A DNA stretch of 64,000 bases, taken from Anodontia alba. Lineage: Eukaryota; Mollusca; Bivalvia; Lucinida; Lucinidae. Where the stretch lies: contig OZ024826.1 of assembly GCA_964016985.1 (NCBI GenBank), forward strand, positions 46,538,978 to 46,602,977, read 5' to 3'. Below, piece by piece: positions 35,058 through 47,300 of the stretch (its first letter is position 1; each line of letters begins with the position of its first letter). Both the position numbers and the translations under genes were made by a program. The notes under the pieces are model-generated. The model made no database searches. It saw only the letters and a program-made list of their open reading frames with translations, and was not told the DNA's origin.

Positions 35058-36423
35058 ACATGTAAATTTTCTGTCATTTTTACAAAGGCAGCTAACTCCT
35101 GTGATTGCCTGCTTGCTTTCCTGCACGACAACCCCCTTCTGAAAAGTGGTCTACTCTTAAAGGAATGTATTTGGCCCCTTTGTGCCTGGGGCGCGATATT
35201 TCAGTGATGCAGCATTTTAAAAGTGAGCACTGAGCTCACTACCACATTTCGATATCGTCGCGATATGACGGAAAAAATGCTGACCGCGACGTAACCCCCG
35301 AATAAAACAAACAAATAAGGTGGCAAACAAAATGTGGCTGAACCGTTGGGGTTGAATCGAAGATGTTCCAACGTTATGTACCTGCTGGGTTTAAGTGTAT
35401 TCACTTTATTCATCACATCATCACCTATGATATCGAGACATAAGATGATTAACTGTTAGTGAAGGATTAGGGTCCGGGTTCACAGCCATCCTTAAGTTAA
35501 GGTCGACCTTAACTTTAAAGAATGAAATTTGCAAACCACGCTTTTATATTTTCAGATAAACGCTGTTTTTTTTGTTTTTTTTGTTTTTATTTTATTATTT
35601 TTTTAACAATGTCACAAATAAATATTGTTCGTTATCGTTTGCTGACTAAAATATTAATTTACTTTGACAAAGCAGGAAAGTGCCTTACCGGAGAAATTTA
35701 TTTAAAGGTATTTCACCATTACCTTTTGTTCTTGGACGACGGAAGACGGAAATTATATTCAGGTGAGGACTAAACATTTCATTTCATAAATATTTTAGAT
35801 TATAACAGTTTGAATTTTACACACTAAGTTTTACTTTGTACGGATAAAATATATTAAAATTACATATCCGATTTCATGCTTCGTTGAATCTTTATCAACT
35901 TTATAGGGATGAATTATTAGGATTGTCACTCTCGGGTTCTGTAACTAGAAGTAATGAACAAAATAAAAAAAAAAAAAAAAAGGAAAATATATTGGAGTCA
36001 TTAACCCATTGTAGTCGGGAGACCCCTAAAAGGGTAATTGGCAAACAGTGCAGAACCAGACCAGACGCTGCATAACGCGGCGTCTGATCAGAGTTTTCAC
36101 TGTTTGCAAATAGTTTAGCCATTTTTCTCTAGAAAATCTCATAGCCTGACCTACCTAAACTTGAAATTGGACTCTATATAGTGTGGATGAGTTAATTCAG
36201 TCTACAATGTGTTAACAGGTTTCGTTCACAGAATTAAGGTATGGGTTTTGTTTCATAGATTACTCATATACTCGTGCTAAAAAAAAAAAAAAAATAGCTG
36301 CACAAGTTTTTGTTTGACGTAGTTTCTCAAGACATGTTTCTATAGTTATTATTTGCAGATCCTTCCATAAAATACGGTTTAAACTAACGAAAAATCGTGA
36401 ACGCCTTCTAGCAAGATTCCAGA

Positions 36424-39402
36424 ATGTTCCTTAAAGGGAAACGCTTTCATGTGCCCTCATGCAACATTCTGTTCCGTCGTAATTCTTTCTTATTACTACT
36501 TGTCTCTAATCTGATCACATGGTTGTTGTCCTTGTTACTTCAATGCGGTGACATTGAAACTAATCCTGGACCAGACTCTGGTGAGGGCAGCACTGCTGAC
36601 AGCAGTGATCTGTCAGCAACTTCCTTTGAACTACTCTCCAATCACTTAGCTATACTGCATTTGAATATCCAAAGTTTAATACCCAAAATGGACATTATAC
36701 GAAGCGAAGCCGAGGCATACGACGTCCTAGTTTTTTCGGAAAGCTGGCTAAATCAAAATACTAATAGTTCTGATATACAAATCGAGCACTTTATGCCACC
36801 TTTCAGATCAGACAGACAAGGTCGCCCCGGTGGAGGGGTTGCCGTTTACGCCCGTAATTCATTATCATGCAAACGTAGATCAGACCTGGAATTACCCGGT
36901 GTTGAATCTGTTTGGGTCCAAATCCAGGTAAAATCCAAAACGGTATTGATTGGAGGGTTCTATAGACCCCCCAACAGCGGACAGGACTACTTCGAATTGA
37001 TTAAAGAAAGCGTAGACAGAGCATGCAATACCAATATAGCCGATGTCGTCATCACAGGCGACTTCAACATAGACATGTCCCAGAACAATAATAACAAAAT
37101 CAAGGAACTTATGTTAGAATATAATCTAAAGCAGCTTATATCCGAGCCCACGCATTTCACCGAGCATTCTTCATCTGTCATTGACCTGATCCTAGTACGC
37201 AGCAATAATAACGTCCTGACAAGTGGAGTCGCAGACCCTTTCGTAGCTGACTACACTAGGTACCACTGTCCGGTGATAGCTGTACTTAAATTTACACGCA
37301 CGCATACACCATCATTTCGACGTAAGATATGGAACTACGGACTAGCCGACTATGACAAATATAGAATGATTTTAATGGACTCCAACCTCCTACAAAAAAT
37401 CGAAGTCGACGAAAACATCGACCAAAATATTCAGGTTATTTCCGACACTATAATCAAGGCTGCCGAGGAATCAATCCCCAATAAAATTGTAACAATTAAA
37501 CCAGACGGTCATCCGTGGATCACATGCCACATTAAAAATTTGATTAGAAAACGTAAACGCACTTACAGGCAATTTAAGAAAACGAACAATATGCACTTTT
37601 GGACGAAATACAAGCAACTACGAAATAAAGCCAACAATGCCGTAAGAAAATCAAAAAAGGACTATTTTGATAAACTTGATAATCTCTTGTCTTCTGAAAA
37701 TAGTAATTCCAAATTATTTTGGAAAACCTCCAAACAACTCTTAAACCTTCGACAATCTTCTAACAGCATCCCCACACTCACTATGAATCATGAAGTAGCA
37801 CAGACAGACTGTCAGAAAGCAGAATTGTTAAATACTTATTTTTCATCCCAGACTAAAGTTAACGACCTAAATAAACCCTTACCCAATATCGCACCTGCAC
37901 AGCATATACTCGAGTCAATTACAATCTACACCCAGGATATACTCGACGTACTGCGACATTTGGACGTGAACAAAGCTTGCGGCCCAGATTTAATTAGTCC
38001 GCGACTTTTACGCGAAGGCGCTGACTTCTTAGCATACCCATTGTTCATTGTCTTCAATAGATCACTACTCCAAGGTTACTTTCCACCCGCATGGAAAGAT
38101 GCCAATTTAACTCCGATCCATAAAAAAGATGACAAATCACTGCCGAGCAATTACAGACCTATTTCTCTCTTGAGTTCCATAGGTAAAACAATGGAACGCT
38201 GCGTTCACAAGCATCTTTATAACTACGTTGTATCTCACAAGTTACTAACTCCGTTCCAGTCTGGCTTCATCCAAGGCGACTCCACCACTTACCAATTATT
38301 ACACACCTACCACACATTTTGTGAGGCAGTTGACAATGGCAAAGAAGTGCGAGCAGTTTTCTGCGACATCAGTAAGGCATTCGACAGAGTCTGGCACAAA
38401 GGTTTACTTCACAAACTTCGAGGTATAGGATGCTCAGAACAAGTTCTTAAATGGTTTACCAGTTACCTCTCAGGACGTAGGCAACGTGTAGTTCTAAATG
38501 GTCAAACTTCTGACTGGGCACCAGTTGAAGCTGGAGTTCCCCAAGGGTCCATTTTGGGCCCACTCTTGTTTCTCATTTATATCAACGATATTGCCCAACG
38601 CACTCGATGTTCCATTCGTCTGTTCGCAGACGACACCAGTTTGTATATTATAGTCGAATGCCCCGATCAAGCTGCAAGAATTCTAAATGCCGATCTACGT
38701 GCTATTTCCGCCTGGGCCGTCGATTGGCTTGTTGAATTCTACGCAAAGAAGACCATGGCTATGACACTTTCTAGGAAATCAACCCCTGTATATCATCCAC
38801 CTCTCTTCTTAAACAACACAATGATACAAGAAACCTCTACGCACAAACACTTAGGACTCACATTCTCTAATACATGCAACTGGGCAGATCACGTGCGAAC
38901 AATTTCTGAGAAGGCCTGTATACGTTTAAATCTTCTCCGGGCTCTGAAGTTCAGAGTCAGTAGAAAATCCCTTGAAAAAATGTACACTGCCTTTGTTTGT
39001 CCCCTTCTTGAATACAGTGACATAGTGTGGGACAACTGCTCCTTGGAAACTAAAAAGCAGTTGGATGCAATACATGTCGAGGCCGCGAGAATAATAACAG
39101 GAGCAACAAAACTCTGTAACATAGATAAAATTTACTCTGACCTGGGTTGGGAGTCCCTTCAAAGCAGGCGGAACAAACACAAGCTTGTAGCGTTTTACAA
39201 AATACTGCATGGGTCAGCTCCAAACTATCTTATGAACCTTGTGCCTCCAACTGTACAAGCAACAACTAGGTACAATCTCCGAAACTCTGACCACATTCAA
39301 ACTACAGAGCCAATACTAATCTCTTTCTTGATTCGTTCTTTCCAGCTACTATACGAGCCTGGAACAACTTGCCGGCTGAAACTAAAGAGGCATCAACCTT
39401 AA
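36424..39402 (+). CDS. LINE-A polyprotein: hydrophobic leader, 2A motif, endonuclease, reverse transcriptase
   Basis: This is 992 residues of an expected ~1115. Residues 21-40 are strongly hydrophobic and lead straight into C-GDIETNPGP (residues 41-50), the canonical 2A (D-I-E-x-N-P-G-P) signature. The endonuclease follows with N81, E106 (FSESW), GGFYRPP (177-183), GDFN (212-215), D254 and H281, the expected metal-binding and catalytic pattern of APE-type nucleases. The RT has NYRPISLLS, FCDISKAFDRVWH, GVPQGSILGPLLF and FADDT (734-738). The last ~33 residues are out of frame because of a one-base deletion near 39300, which is also present in the left arm. There is no separate ORF1 upstream. 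Target-primed retrotransposition is the known role of the family. Confidence 0.9.
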   Translation: MFLKGKRFHVPSCNILFRRNSFLLLLVSNLITWLLSLLLQCGDIETNPGPDSGEGSTADSSDLSATSFELLSNHLAILHLNIQSLIPKMDIIRSEAEAYDVLVFSESWLNQNTNSSDIQIEHFMPPFRSDRQGRPGGGVAVYARNSLSCKRRSDLELPGVESVWVQIQVKSKTVLIGGFYRPPNSGQDYFELIKESVDRACNTNIADVVITGDFNIDMSQNNNNKIKELMLEYNLKQLISEPTHFTEHSSSVIDLILVRSNNNVLTSGVADPFVADYTRYHCPVIAVLKFTRTHTPSFRRKIWNYGLADYDKYRMILMDSNLLQKIEVDENIDQNIQVISDTIIKAAEESIPNKIVTIKPDGHPWITCHIKNLIRKRKRTYRQFKKTNNMHFWTKYKQLRNKANNAVRKSKKDYFDKLDNLLSSENSNSKLFWKTSKQLLNLRQSSNSIPTLTMNHEVAQTDCQKAELLNTYFSSQTKVNDLNKPLPNIAPAQHILESITIYTQDILDVLRHLDVNKACGPDLISPRLLREGADFLAYPLFIVFNRSLLQGYFPPAWKDANLTPIHKKDDKSLPSNYRPISLLSSIGKTMERCVHKHLYNYVVSHKLLTPFQSGFIQGDSTTYQLLHTYHTFCEAVDNGKEVRAVFCDISKAFDRVWHKGLLHKLRGIGCSEQVLKWFTSYLSGRRQRVVLNGQTSDWAPVEAGVPQGSILGPLLFLIYINDIAQRTRCSIRLFADDTSLYIIVECPDQAARILNADLRAISAWAVDWLVEFYAKKTMAMTLSRKSTPVYHPPLFLNNTMIQETSTHKHLGLTFSNTCNWADHVRTISEKACIRLNLLRALKFRVSRKSLEKMYTAFVCPLLEYSDIVWDNCSLETKKQLDAIHVEAARIITGATKLCNIDKIYSDLGWESLQSRRNKHKLVAFYKILHGSAPNYLMNLVPPTVQATTRYNLRNSDHIQTTEPILISFLIRSFQLLYEPGTTCRLKLKRHQP

Positions 39403-39770
39403 CAATATTCAAATCGTTCCTGAACAGAAACATACAGACACCTCCCAAATACTTCAATGTTGGTACACGCTTAGGTCAGATCCTCCAAGCTCGACTAAGA
39501 ATGGACTGCAGTTCCCTAAACTCTGATCTCTACCGCAAACATATCATTCCCAGCCCATCTTGTCGCTGTGGAGGATTTGAAAGTGTGCAACATTTCTTCT
39601 TCAGTTGTCCTAACTACACGGTTGCAAGGGAAAGATACTTACCGGCCGATGTACGCAGTTACTCAGTTAAAGATCTTCTGCACGGCAAAACTAACTTAAC
39701 ATCTCAGGAAAATGAAGCCCTTTTCTTGCAAGTACAGGATATCATCATCAAGTCTGGAAGATTTGTATAG
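39369..39770 (+). pseudogene. LINE-A C-terminal segment after frameshift (right copy)
   Basis: This is the true continuation of the polyprotein: 133 residues with P-S-C-R-C-G-G-F-E...H-F-F-F-S-C, a C-x-C...H...C motif typical of CR1/Jockey-group LINE termini, ending in SGRFV. Comparison with LINE-B, where the equivalent region is in frame with the RT, shows the break is a one-base deletion near 39300. The identical break is in the left arm. Confidence 0.85.
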
Positions 39771-39875
39771 CATACCCAGTCATCAACCGTTTGCTAACGT
39801 ACTAAATGGCACTTCTACATATTTAACGTACAGCTCTTGATCCCATACATATTTAGGCACGGGCGTCAGTCGGTC

Positions 39876-39879
<4 letters not shown>

Positions 39880-39932
<53 letters not shown>
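39880..39932. repeat. (CT)n microsatellite in LINE-A 3' UTR (right)
   Basis: About 52 bp of CT; mirror of 15720-15771. Confidence 0.95.
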
Positions 39933-39936
<4 letters not shown>

Positions 39937-41364
39937 TGCTTGTTCAAAATGTCCAACAGTTTTCATAATTAGTCATGCCGTTCAGTTATGTTGTATACGA
40001 ACTTGTTTCCAGGAGATGACATTTATAAGCATTACAGCTTACAGTCAGATCCTATTCGACATGTCTGTTTTATCGATGTAACTTTATACGAGCTTTAAAA
40101 TAAATATTGTTTAAACCAAAGGGAAACGCTAAGGTGATTGAGAATGTTTCTCAGACGATCATGTATTTTGATGTAAATTTGGTCAAAATCGGATAAAAAC
40201 TAAGGAAATTAAAAAAACGATTAAAGATTTCAAAACCATTATCAACCCACTATTTTGAACAGTTAATGAGGTTGAGTCACCTTTAAAATAGAATACCCGC
40301 AACATATGTTTTCGTGGAGAAATAAGACAAATATTTACCTTAGTCTTGATCATCCAGACGCTATACAATGTTAAACGTGATCATGATTTTGATCTGGATC
40401 ACCAGAACGCCTTGGTGAACAAGACTAATTTACGCTGGGCTGGAGCCCGGCGTATCTTTTTAAGGTTGTTTTTGTAAAATGTGTATGCATTTGGAGAACA
40501 TCGTTTGTTTTTTTTCCAGTTTTATGGGGTTCTTAGTGGGGTTATATATAACTATTTTTTATTATTCAAAGACACACTTTTGCAGCAGAAAACTGTGCTA
40601 TTGGTAATATAGTGAAATAAAAACTTGGAAGTACTGTGTAGAATGAATGTAGCAATGTGGATTTTGCTCATTTAAAAGAGAAATGAGCAGTTTTCCCGTA
40701 GGAGCCCCAATTTGACCATTCGACCTGAAATGAGCTTGTTGCTGTCAATATTCGTACACATTTGAATTTTTTCATTTCGTTTTTTCGTCGTACTACTACG
40801 AAGAAGAAACAAAAGATATTTTGCTTTGTTTACAATTGGAAATATGCATTCTCAAATCGAACGGATTATAAGCTGGTTTAATAATACAGTTTAATTTGGT
40901 ATTCAAGCATGGAAAGATTTGGGCCGAAAGAAAACGTTATGAGTGGAGAAAAGAACGAAACACTGCTACATAGATGATTTCGGATATAGTATGTTCGGCC
41001 TAGGCTATGGATGGCGACATGTAATTATGTATGCGGGCTAGAAAACAGACGATGATAGTTGATTTTTTTATATAGCTCTGATAACGTCTATAATGTTTTT
41101 ATCGTCGAGTATTGCGATAATTTATATAATTACAACCTTTCATAAATTATAACACTTTTTCACTATACTACGATCTATAGGGAGATAAGTAATGCATGTC
41201 AGATTAGTTTCCCGGCGTATTGATGCTTTGCATCAATGTTTTCTTGTATTTATCTGAGACCCCCACTGATCTTGAGCTATGTCTTTTTATTTCAGGAGAC
41301 TGGAAATCTGGGCCATGACATGATACGACAATGAGTATACTGTGGATTACATTCCTTCCCAGCT

Positions 41365-41457
41365 AGCATTCTACGTAAATCTATATCGGGCCGTCATCGG
41401 CCCGTCAGCTACCCTGACGGGCCGATGACGGCCCGATATAGATTTACGTAGAATGCT
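41365..41457. repeat. Long near-perfect hairpin ('tctatatcgggccg' MITE, right)
   Basis: Mirror of 14196-14288; the two copies differ mainly around the loop. Confidence 0.8.
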
Positions 41458-42936
41458 GACTGTGTTATCTTTTACATTATAGGTATTGACCCTTTAAGTG
41501 TCAAGCAAAATTTCTAGCAGACGACATTCCAGATTTTCGTTTTTATTTTTCAGAGAAAGTAAGTCGACATTTATGTGAATCTTCTGCTAGGCAGACGATT
41601 CACATGAAAAGTCAGGATTTATTTTCTGTGAAACATATTTTTTTTGTAAAATATTTATTTTAAAATGTTGTCTGCTGCAGCTGTGACTGGCACTTCCTCT
41701 TATCTTTACTGAATCGGAAAAGAAACTTATTGGTATTATTTTAGTCACTAAAATATTCCATCACGCTAGATAAAAAGTAAAAGTTCGTCAGGCGCGCCAA
41801 ACAAAGCAGTGTCGCACGTTATTAGCAGCCGTGCATTAACCGGCGAAACGTCGTATGAACAAGGCAATTCACGCGCTGTTAATGCACGGCTACGCAACTT
41901 TCAATATGATCGTACAGGGGCCACAGATTTGCTACCGTTACGAGATATGTACTGCCCGGCTCTAAAACGAGCATAGTCCGTGGGAATTGCGTTCGTGATT
42001 CATCGGTGAAAAGGCGAAACAAAACAAAGTGCAAAAATAACGCGAAATGTAGCAAATGTATTCAGTTTTTATGCAATAATAGCGATCGAACGTGATTTTT
42101 CAATGCATTAACATTGAATTTCGCCAGGTCCCTTTGGGAGGTGTTGAAAACCGCGGCCTCCGGCCTCGGTTTTCAACACCTCCCTCGGGACCAGGCGAAT
42201 GTTAATGTATAAAAAACCATGTTTGATCCCTATATTACAAAATGCTTATTTATTTAGAGAAAGTTTTAATACGAATAGAGCTATACTCAGGAAGTGCCGC
42301 AATCATGAAGAACAGTGGCAATGGCACTGGAAGAAGACGAGATGTAGAACAAACAAGGACAAGACAAAAACCCTCTTTCTATTTAACCCATTTATGCCTA
42401 GCGGACTCACCTAAACTCTTTGGACAGATCCATTTCCAAGCAAAAGGATGTCTGATTTGTTTTACTATTACCATCTTTTATAGAAATTCCTGTACTTAAT
42501 TCAAACAGTGCAGACCCAGATCAGACGCAGCATTCTGTGGCGTCTGTTCTTGGTCTACACTACTTGCCAATGTCCTTTTTATGGGACGCTTGGCATAACT
42601 GGGTTAATATTTTGTTTTCTACATATTGACAGCAGGAATATTTTGTATATTACAGACTTAAAATATTAACATTGCCGAATTATTATATTCATCATTATGT
42701 ATACCAATGTTATGTAATGTGTACCCCATGTTTCCCCATAGTTCATAGTGAAAACAGGGACATGCAGGAATCTATATTATTAATCGGAGTTTCCAAATTT
42801 TGCAGTTTTTAAGTCAGCGTTTCGATGTTTAATTGTAGTTTTAGCAATCTGGCAGGGCTTCGAGGCGCTTCTCAGCTATATTCTCAACATAATGTTTTTT
42901 ATAAAATAAGAAAGAAATGCTAATAGTTATTTTCAA

Positions 42937-42956
42937 TATATATATATATATATATA
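42937..42956. repeat. (TA)n microsatellite, short allele (right)
   Basis: About 20 bp of TA repeat, against ~83 bp at the mirror site 12635-12718. Confidence 0.9.
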
Positions 42957-43131
42957 GTTAAACCTGTGTAAGAGAGCCACCTTCGAGACTGACTTTAAAT
43001 AGCCGTTGATGTGGAAAAAGTTGTCTGTCTTATAAAGGTACATGACATGTACCTTTATAAGACAACCACCTTTTCACATCAACCACTAAGGTGAATTTCA
43101 AAGGTGGCTGTCTTACACAGGTTTTACTGTA
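42957..43131. mobile_element. MITE with 'aaacctgtgtaag' inverted ends (right)
   Basis: Mirror copy of 12460-12634, adjoining the TA repeat. Confidence 0.75.
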
Positions 43132-43193
43132 TATATAATTGGCTAATCTAAAGCTATGGCTATGATGTATACGATCTACAGAATAGTTTACGT

Positions 43194-43374
43194 TAGACCG
43201 GCTCAAGTCTCCAGTGACTAAATATTTTTTCTTTTAACAAAAATAATATCATGACTATAAAGGCTGGTCACAAGTGACCAGCCTTTATAGTCATGATATC
43301 ATTTTTGTTTTATTTCAGTGGATTATCAAATGGGATTATAAGAAAAAAAGTCACTGGAGACTGGAGCTAGTCTA
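43194..43374. mobile_element. MITE with perfect central hairpin (right)
   Basis: Mirror copy of 12217-12397, about 55 bp upstream of the right EGF exon. Confidence 0.75.
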
Positions 43375-43429
43375 AGTTTACCTTAACATACCATAACATA
43401 ATGTGACTTCTCATGGCAATTCTTTGCAG

Positions 43430-44344
43430 GTCACACACAGTCATGTAGACTATACAACTGTGGGGGTGGCAACAAGTGTCTGTCCTGTCTAATAAGATGT
43501 AATGACTGCAATACATATAAGTGTGAGGTATGTAAACGTGCCCTGTTGAAAGACTGATGCTATTGCGAATACAGCTGTGTAGGATGTGAGAAAATATGTG
43601 ATGGACGAATTGGCTGTACAGGACCATGCAAGACGGGGTATTTCAAACAGAGTATCATTCTGAACACTCCAATATCTGTACCTGCATCTGTATCTGTACA
43701 CATTTATATTTGTAAACCGTGTCCAGACATCTGCAAAATGTGCCCATATGATCAGTGTAGTGGCTGTGTTACTGGAAGGTACGATGCGAAATGCAGCAGG
43801 ATGTGTCCGGCTAACTGTAGCAAATGTCACCTATGTGAACCCTGCAAAATTGGATATTTCGGAGCTACTTGTAGACAGAAATGTAGTAGTTATTGTGTAC
43901 GAATGCCAGGTAAACAAACATGTGATAAAAATAGTGGACATTGCATATTTGGATGTATAGATGGTTACTGGGGCGAGTCATGTACAGAACCCTGTAAAAG
44001 TTGTGGGAACTTTGTTTGTAGTAGGAACACAGGCATATGCGAGCGAACATGTAAAGCAAATTATTATGGAAAAAGATGTGAAAATGAATGCAGTAATCAC
44101 TGTGTTTCCCGTTTAACACCCCGTTGTAATGACAGTGATGTTTGCAGTAGTAATGTAGATATTATTTGGAGGTCTCTTTGTGACGAGGAGGGCTTGTGTT
44201 ACGTGGGATGCACTGCTGGATGGTGGGGCGATAGATGTGACAGAAAATGTAGCGAACACTGTAACGGTACTGTGTGCAACAAATCTGATGGCTCGTGTTT
44301 ACATGGCTGTATTGATGGCTATAAAGGAATATCTTGCTCTGAAG
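43430..44344 (+). CDS. Receptor exon (right copy): EGF-like/scavenger-receptor-F-type ectodomain, with in-frame TGA
   Basis: A 915-nt exon with acceptor 'ttctttgcag' and donor GAAG|GTACGG, both phase 1. It encodes tandem cysteine-rich units of the kind in Draper, MEGF10 and SCARF1, which bind apoptotic cells or modified ligands at the cell surface. Visible motifs include CKIGYFGATC, CIDGYWGESC and CTAGWWGDRC. A TGA at 43555-43557 splits the frame after ALLKD; cysteine-rich coding resumes immediately (CYCEYSC). A valine/isoleucine-rich stretch (PISVPASVSVHIYI) interrupts one repeat. Upstream exons and a signal peptide are not seen. Either the gene is a pseudogene duplicated after inactivation, or the true transcript avoids this codon. 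Confidence 0.7.
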
Positions 44345-47300
44345 GTACGGTTATCCATGTAGTTTATAACAGCTGCAACACGAGGAAACATAATTTCAGA
44401 CATGTACGGCCAACGAAGACTCAAATCAACCTGCGCATCCGCGCAGTCCGATCGGAGTATTCTTTGTCCACATGAAGAAACTTTACATCCTTTGCTATCG
44501 AAAATGCGCACAATGAAGATTAAGACTTCACGAATACACAAGCTGATCTGAATCTTCTCTGGGCGCACATGTTCAGAGGTACGCGTAACGTACTTACTAA
44601 ATATTAAGTATTTGCTGTCCAGTATGAAAGTAATTGTCCTTTAAAATGTATTTAAAATAAATTTCTGGCAAAGAACAATTTTACCAAATAACGGGAACAA
44701 CAACAATCACATTTCACCGATTCCGCTGAATGTATCAGAAATAAACTCGACATCAATATTTGATGTACAACGCACGAAAAAAGTCCCTTATACAGTTTGC
44801 GGACAACGTAGGTCCAGATCAGCATGCACATGCATGCAGTCTGATCTGAGAATCCTCTATTCGTCGACATATACTACAGTACCCATTAATTCTGTAAACA
44901 GACAACAAAGGCACGTACAAGGTATTATTGTTTTACTTCGATGACAGAGTTTATATTTGAAGGGATAGATTTATTTATTGCAGGGGCCGCTGTCAGATAC
45001 TAGTCCAAAATTTTGTTCAGATAAAACCCTACCTTCCTAAGTTACCTTTTGGTCAAAGTCGTGGACTGTTCATTCTCAGCCAAACAACCAGGTCCTAGCC
45101 CCTCTGAGTGTCTCAACATGCGCATTCAAAGTTAGACATAACCGAAATCAACAAATTAATAGCTTGGATGAAAAGTCAGACACTGGTGTTCCCGACATAT
45201 ACAAATACTTAAACGCAGGGGTGAAACGTCACACACCGACGGTCGCGGCAAATATAAAAACCGACGATCCCGGCAAATATACAAAAAATTCCTTTGTGAG
45301 CTAATTGCACACTCTACTATATATAACAATCAAAAGCTATATTAAGACCGGCGCGATTCTCGCGCCGGTCAAAAATTATGACAACCTTTAAGTTATATGT
45401 TAAAGTTCTCATCGTCAGAAGATAAAATGAAATTTTGTTTGCTTTGTTTTAGCATGTTTAGGATCCTCATTCAGTGAAAAGGAACTTTTGAAACTTGCAA
45501 CTGAGCAAAAGTGACAAGGCCTTTTGTTGATTTCACCTCCAAAAACTGAAAATTTTTAGATAAAAAACTCTAATATTTTTTCATATTTCTGCTCAAAACA
45601 TAGATTGTGGGTACTCGTTAGAACCGCCTCGAGGCGGTCGAGGCGGTCGAGGCGGTTCTAACGAGTACCCACAGTCTATGTTTTTGAGCAGAAATAAGAA
45701 AAATAATGTATACCCCTGTAAACCCCAGTTTTACTATATAAAAGTGGGGTTTAAGGGGGTCAAAATTATACAGGTATGTTTCCGTGATGTGTGTCCCATT
45801 TGATTTCCCGTTTGGTTCGGCAAATAGGCATGTGATTTATTCTTTTGAGTCCGTTGAAACAAACCCAAACACCCCAAACTACACGGAAATCACCCAAACC
45901 ATACCCCAAAACACGTTTAAAACTTCTTGAGTCACAAATCTAACAGTTGAAAATAAAATATGAATAAATATTATTTGATTTATCATCTACACTCATTATA
46001 GAAAAAAATATCAACGTATTTCTACATAGCTTTTGATGACTGAAGGCACCTTGCCTTATGACTGTCATATATGTTCGCTAGTATGCAAGATGTGATTTTT
46101 TTTTAAATAATGGATCGGTTCTATGGATGTGAAAATACAGGGCAAATGTTTATCCATCCTTTCTTCCATTTGTTTGTTTGTTTCTTTGTTTGCTCATGCG
46201 ATCGTTCGTGCATATCGAGTACGTGTGTTTAAGAAAACAAAGGTCACGTGTAGGTTCAGTGGAAGAGTGAGCGGGTGCCAGACAAAACGGCCTTACGTTT
46301 TTTTTTTGTTTTTTTTTGTTTTTTTGTTTTTTTTTCTATTGCAAAGATTCTGCTCAAACTGTGCGGATGCACATGCACATGCCGATTTGGAACTTTGTTG
46401 GTCATGTGTATTCTTGGACGCCGTTCCATATTTCACGTAAATCTTTTCATACTGTAAAGACCCAAAGACCTTGATCAGATTGCGCAGATGCACACGCATA
46501 CATATGCTAATCTATAATAATGCTGGTCAGATGTTTCTTTGCCATCACTTTCTATTTCAATTTAATTTTTTTTTTGTTTTTGCAAAAGTCCTGACCCGCC
46601 CATATTGCACTGACGTTTATCTGCTGCAAAGACGCGGATCAAACTGTGTAGATGCTCATTATACTGAGCTAGTAAACATCTTTGATACCCCATTCCACTT
46701 TAGATAATAAATAAATAAAGACATTTAGAATGAAAAATAGATAAAGTTAGTGGTTTGGTGTGAAACGATAAATAAATAAAGTGGTTTGTGGGTACTTCGG
46801 GGTTGTTTGCGGTGGTAAGGCGTGTTTCAGTGGACTAACCCTTTTCTACGAAAGCACCCTCGCGCCAAGTACATCATTAATTCTATCAAATTGCTGTTCT
46901 TTATAGAGAAGGTTTTCTTGGACTTTTAAAACTTGACTTCGACGTGAACTTGAAGATCACATTGTGAAGATGATTTAAAATGCGCACAATAAAAGCTGAA
47001 TCAAAGTATTTGATAAAAATAACCATTTCATGAGATTCATCATCGCCTCAAGGCACGTAAGTCTTCCATACCAGAGCCTAACAGGCTAATGTCTCATATG
47101 ATCTTATAAACTGATAAATATCAATATACGTAAACTGTTGATGCATTTAAAGACAAAGGCAAAAGGAGACAAAAAGTGGTACCACTCACTAATGATTTTA
47201 TTGCCCCCACATATGCGCTATGCAAGGTAGATCAAAGACATATCCTACAGAGGTGATTATGAATTACTAGCAGGAGGTAGTAAAGAGGCCTCCTGAATTT

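Larger units (their letters stand above)
36340..40120 (+). mobile_element. LINE-A, CR1-like non-LTR retrotransposon (right copy, best preserved)
   Basis: A leader with an unclear start precedes the ATG at 36424. The EN-RT frame is open for 992 codons, followed after a one-base frameshift by the last 133 codons, ending at TAG 39768-39770. A (CT)n tract lies at 39880-39932, and the 3' end is 'aaataaatattgtttaaacc' near 40118. The left-arm copy has two extra stops. Confidence 0.88.
40121..42956. other. MITE-rich intergenic stretch between LINE-A and receptor (right)
   Basis: Mirror of 12635-15530. It holds the hairpin at 41365-41457, the 'ggaggtgttgaaaaccg' hairpin near 42137-42183, and a 'gatcagacgc' palindromic repeat near 42505-42570. 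No coding region recognised, and no candidate first exon for the receptor. Confidence 0.6.

Noticed and set aside
43555..43557. Selenocysteine reading of the TGA in the EGF exon
   Set aside because: No selenoprotein family resemblance, and I did not identify a SECIS-like structure in the 3' region; a nonsense mutation or alternative splicing is simpler.
43526..43573. Tiny intron (GAG|GTATGT ... TACAG) that would remove the TGA
   Set aside because: The removed 47 bp is not a multiple of three, so the cysteine-rich frame downstream would be lost, and the acceptor has no pyrimidine tract.
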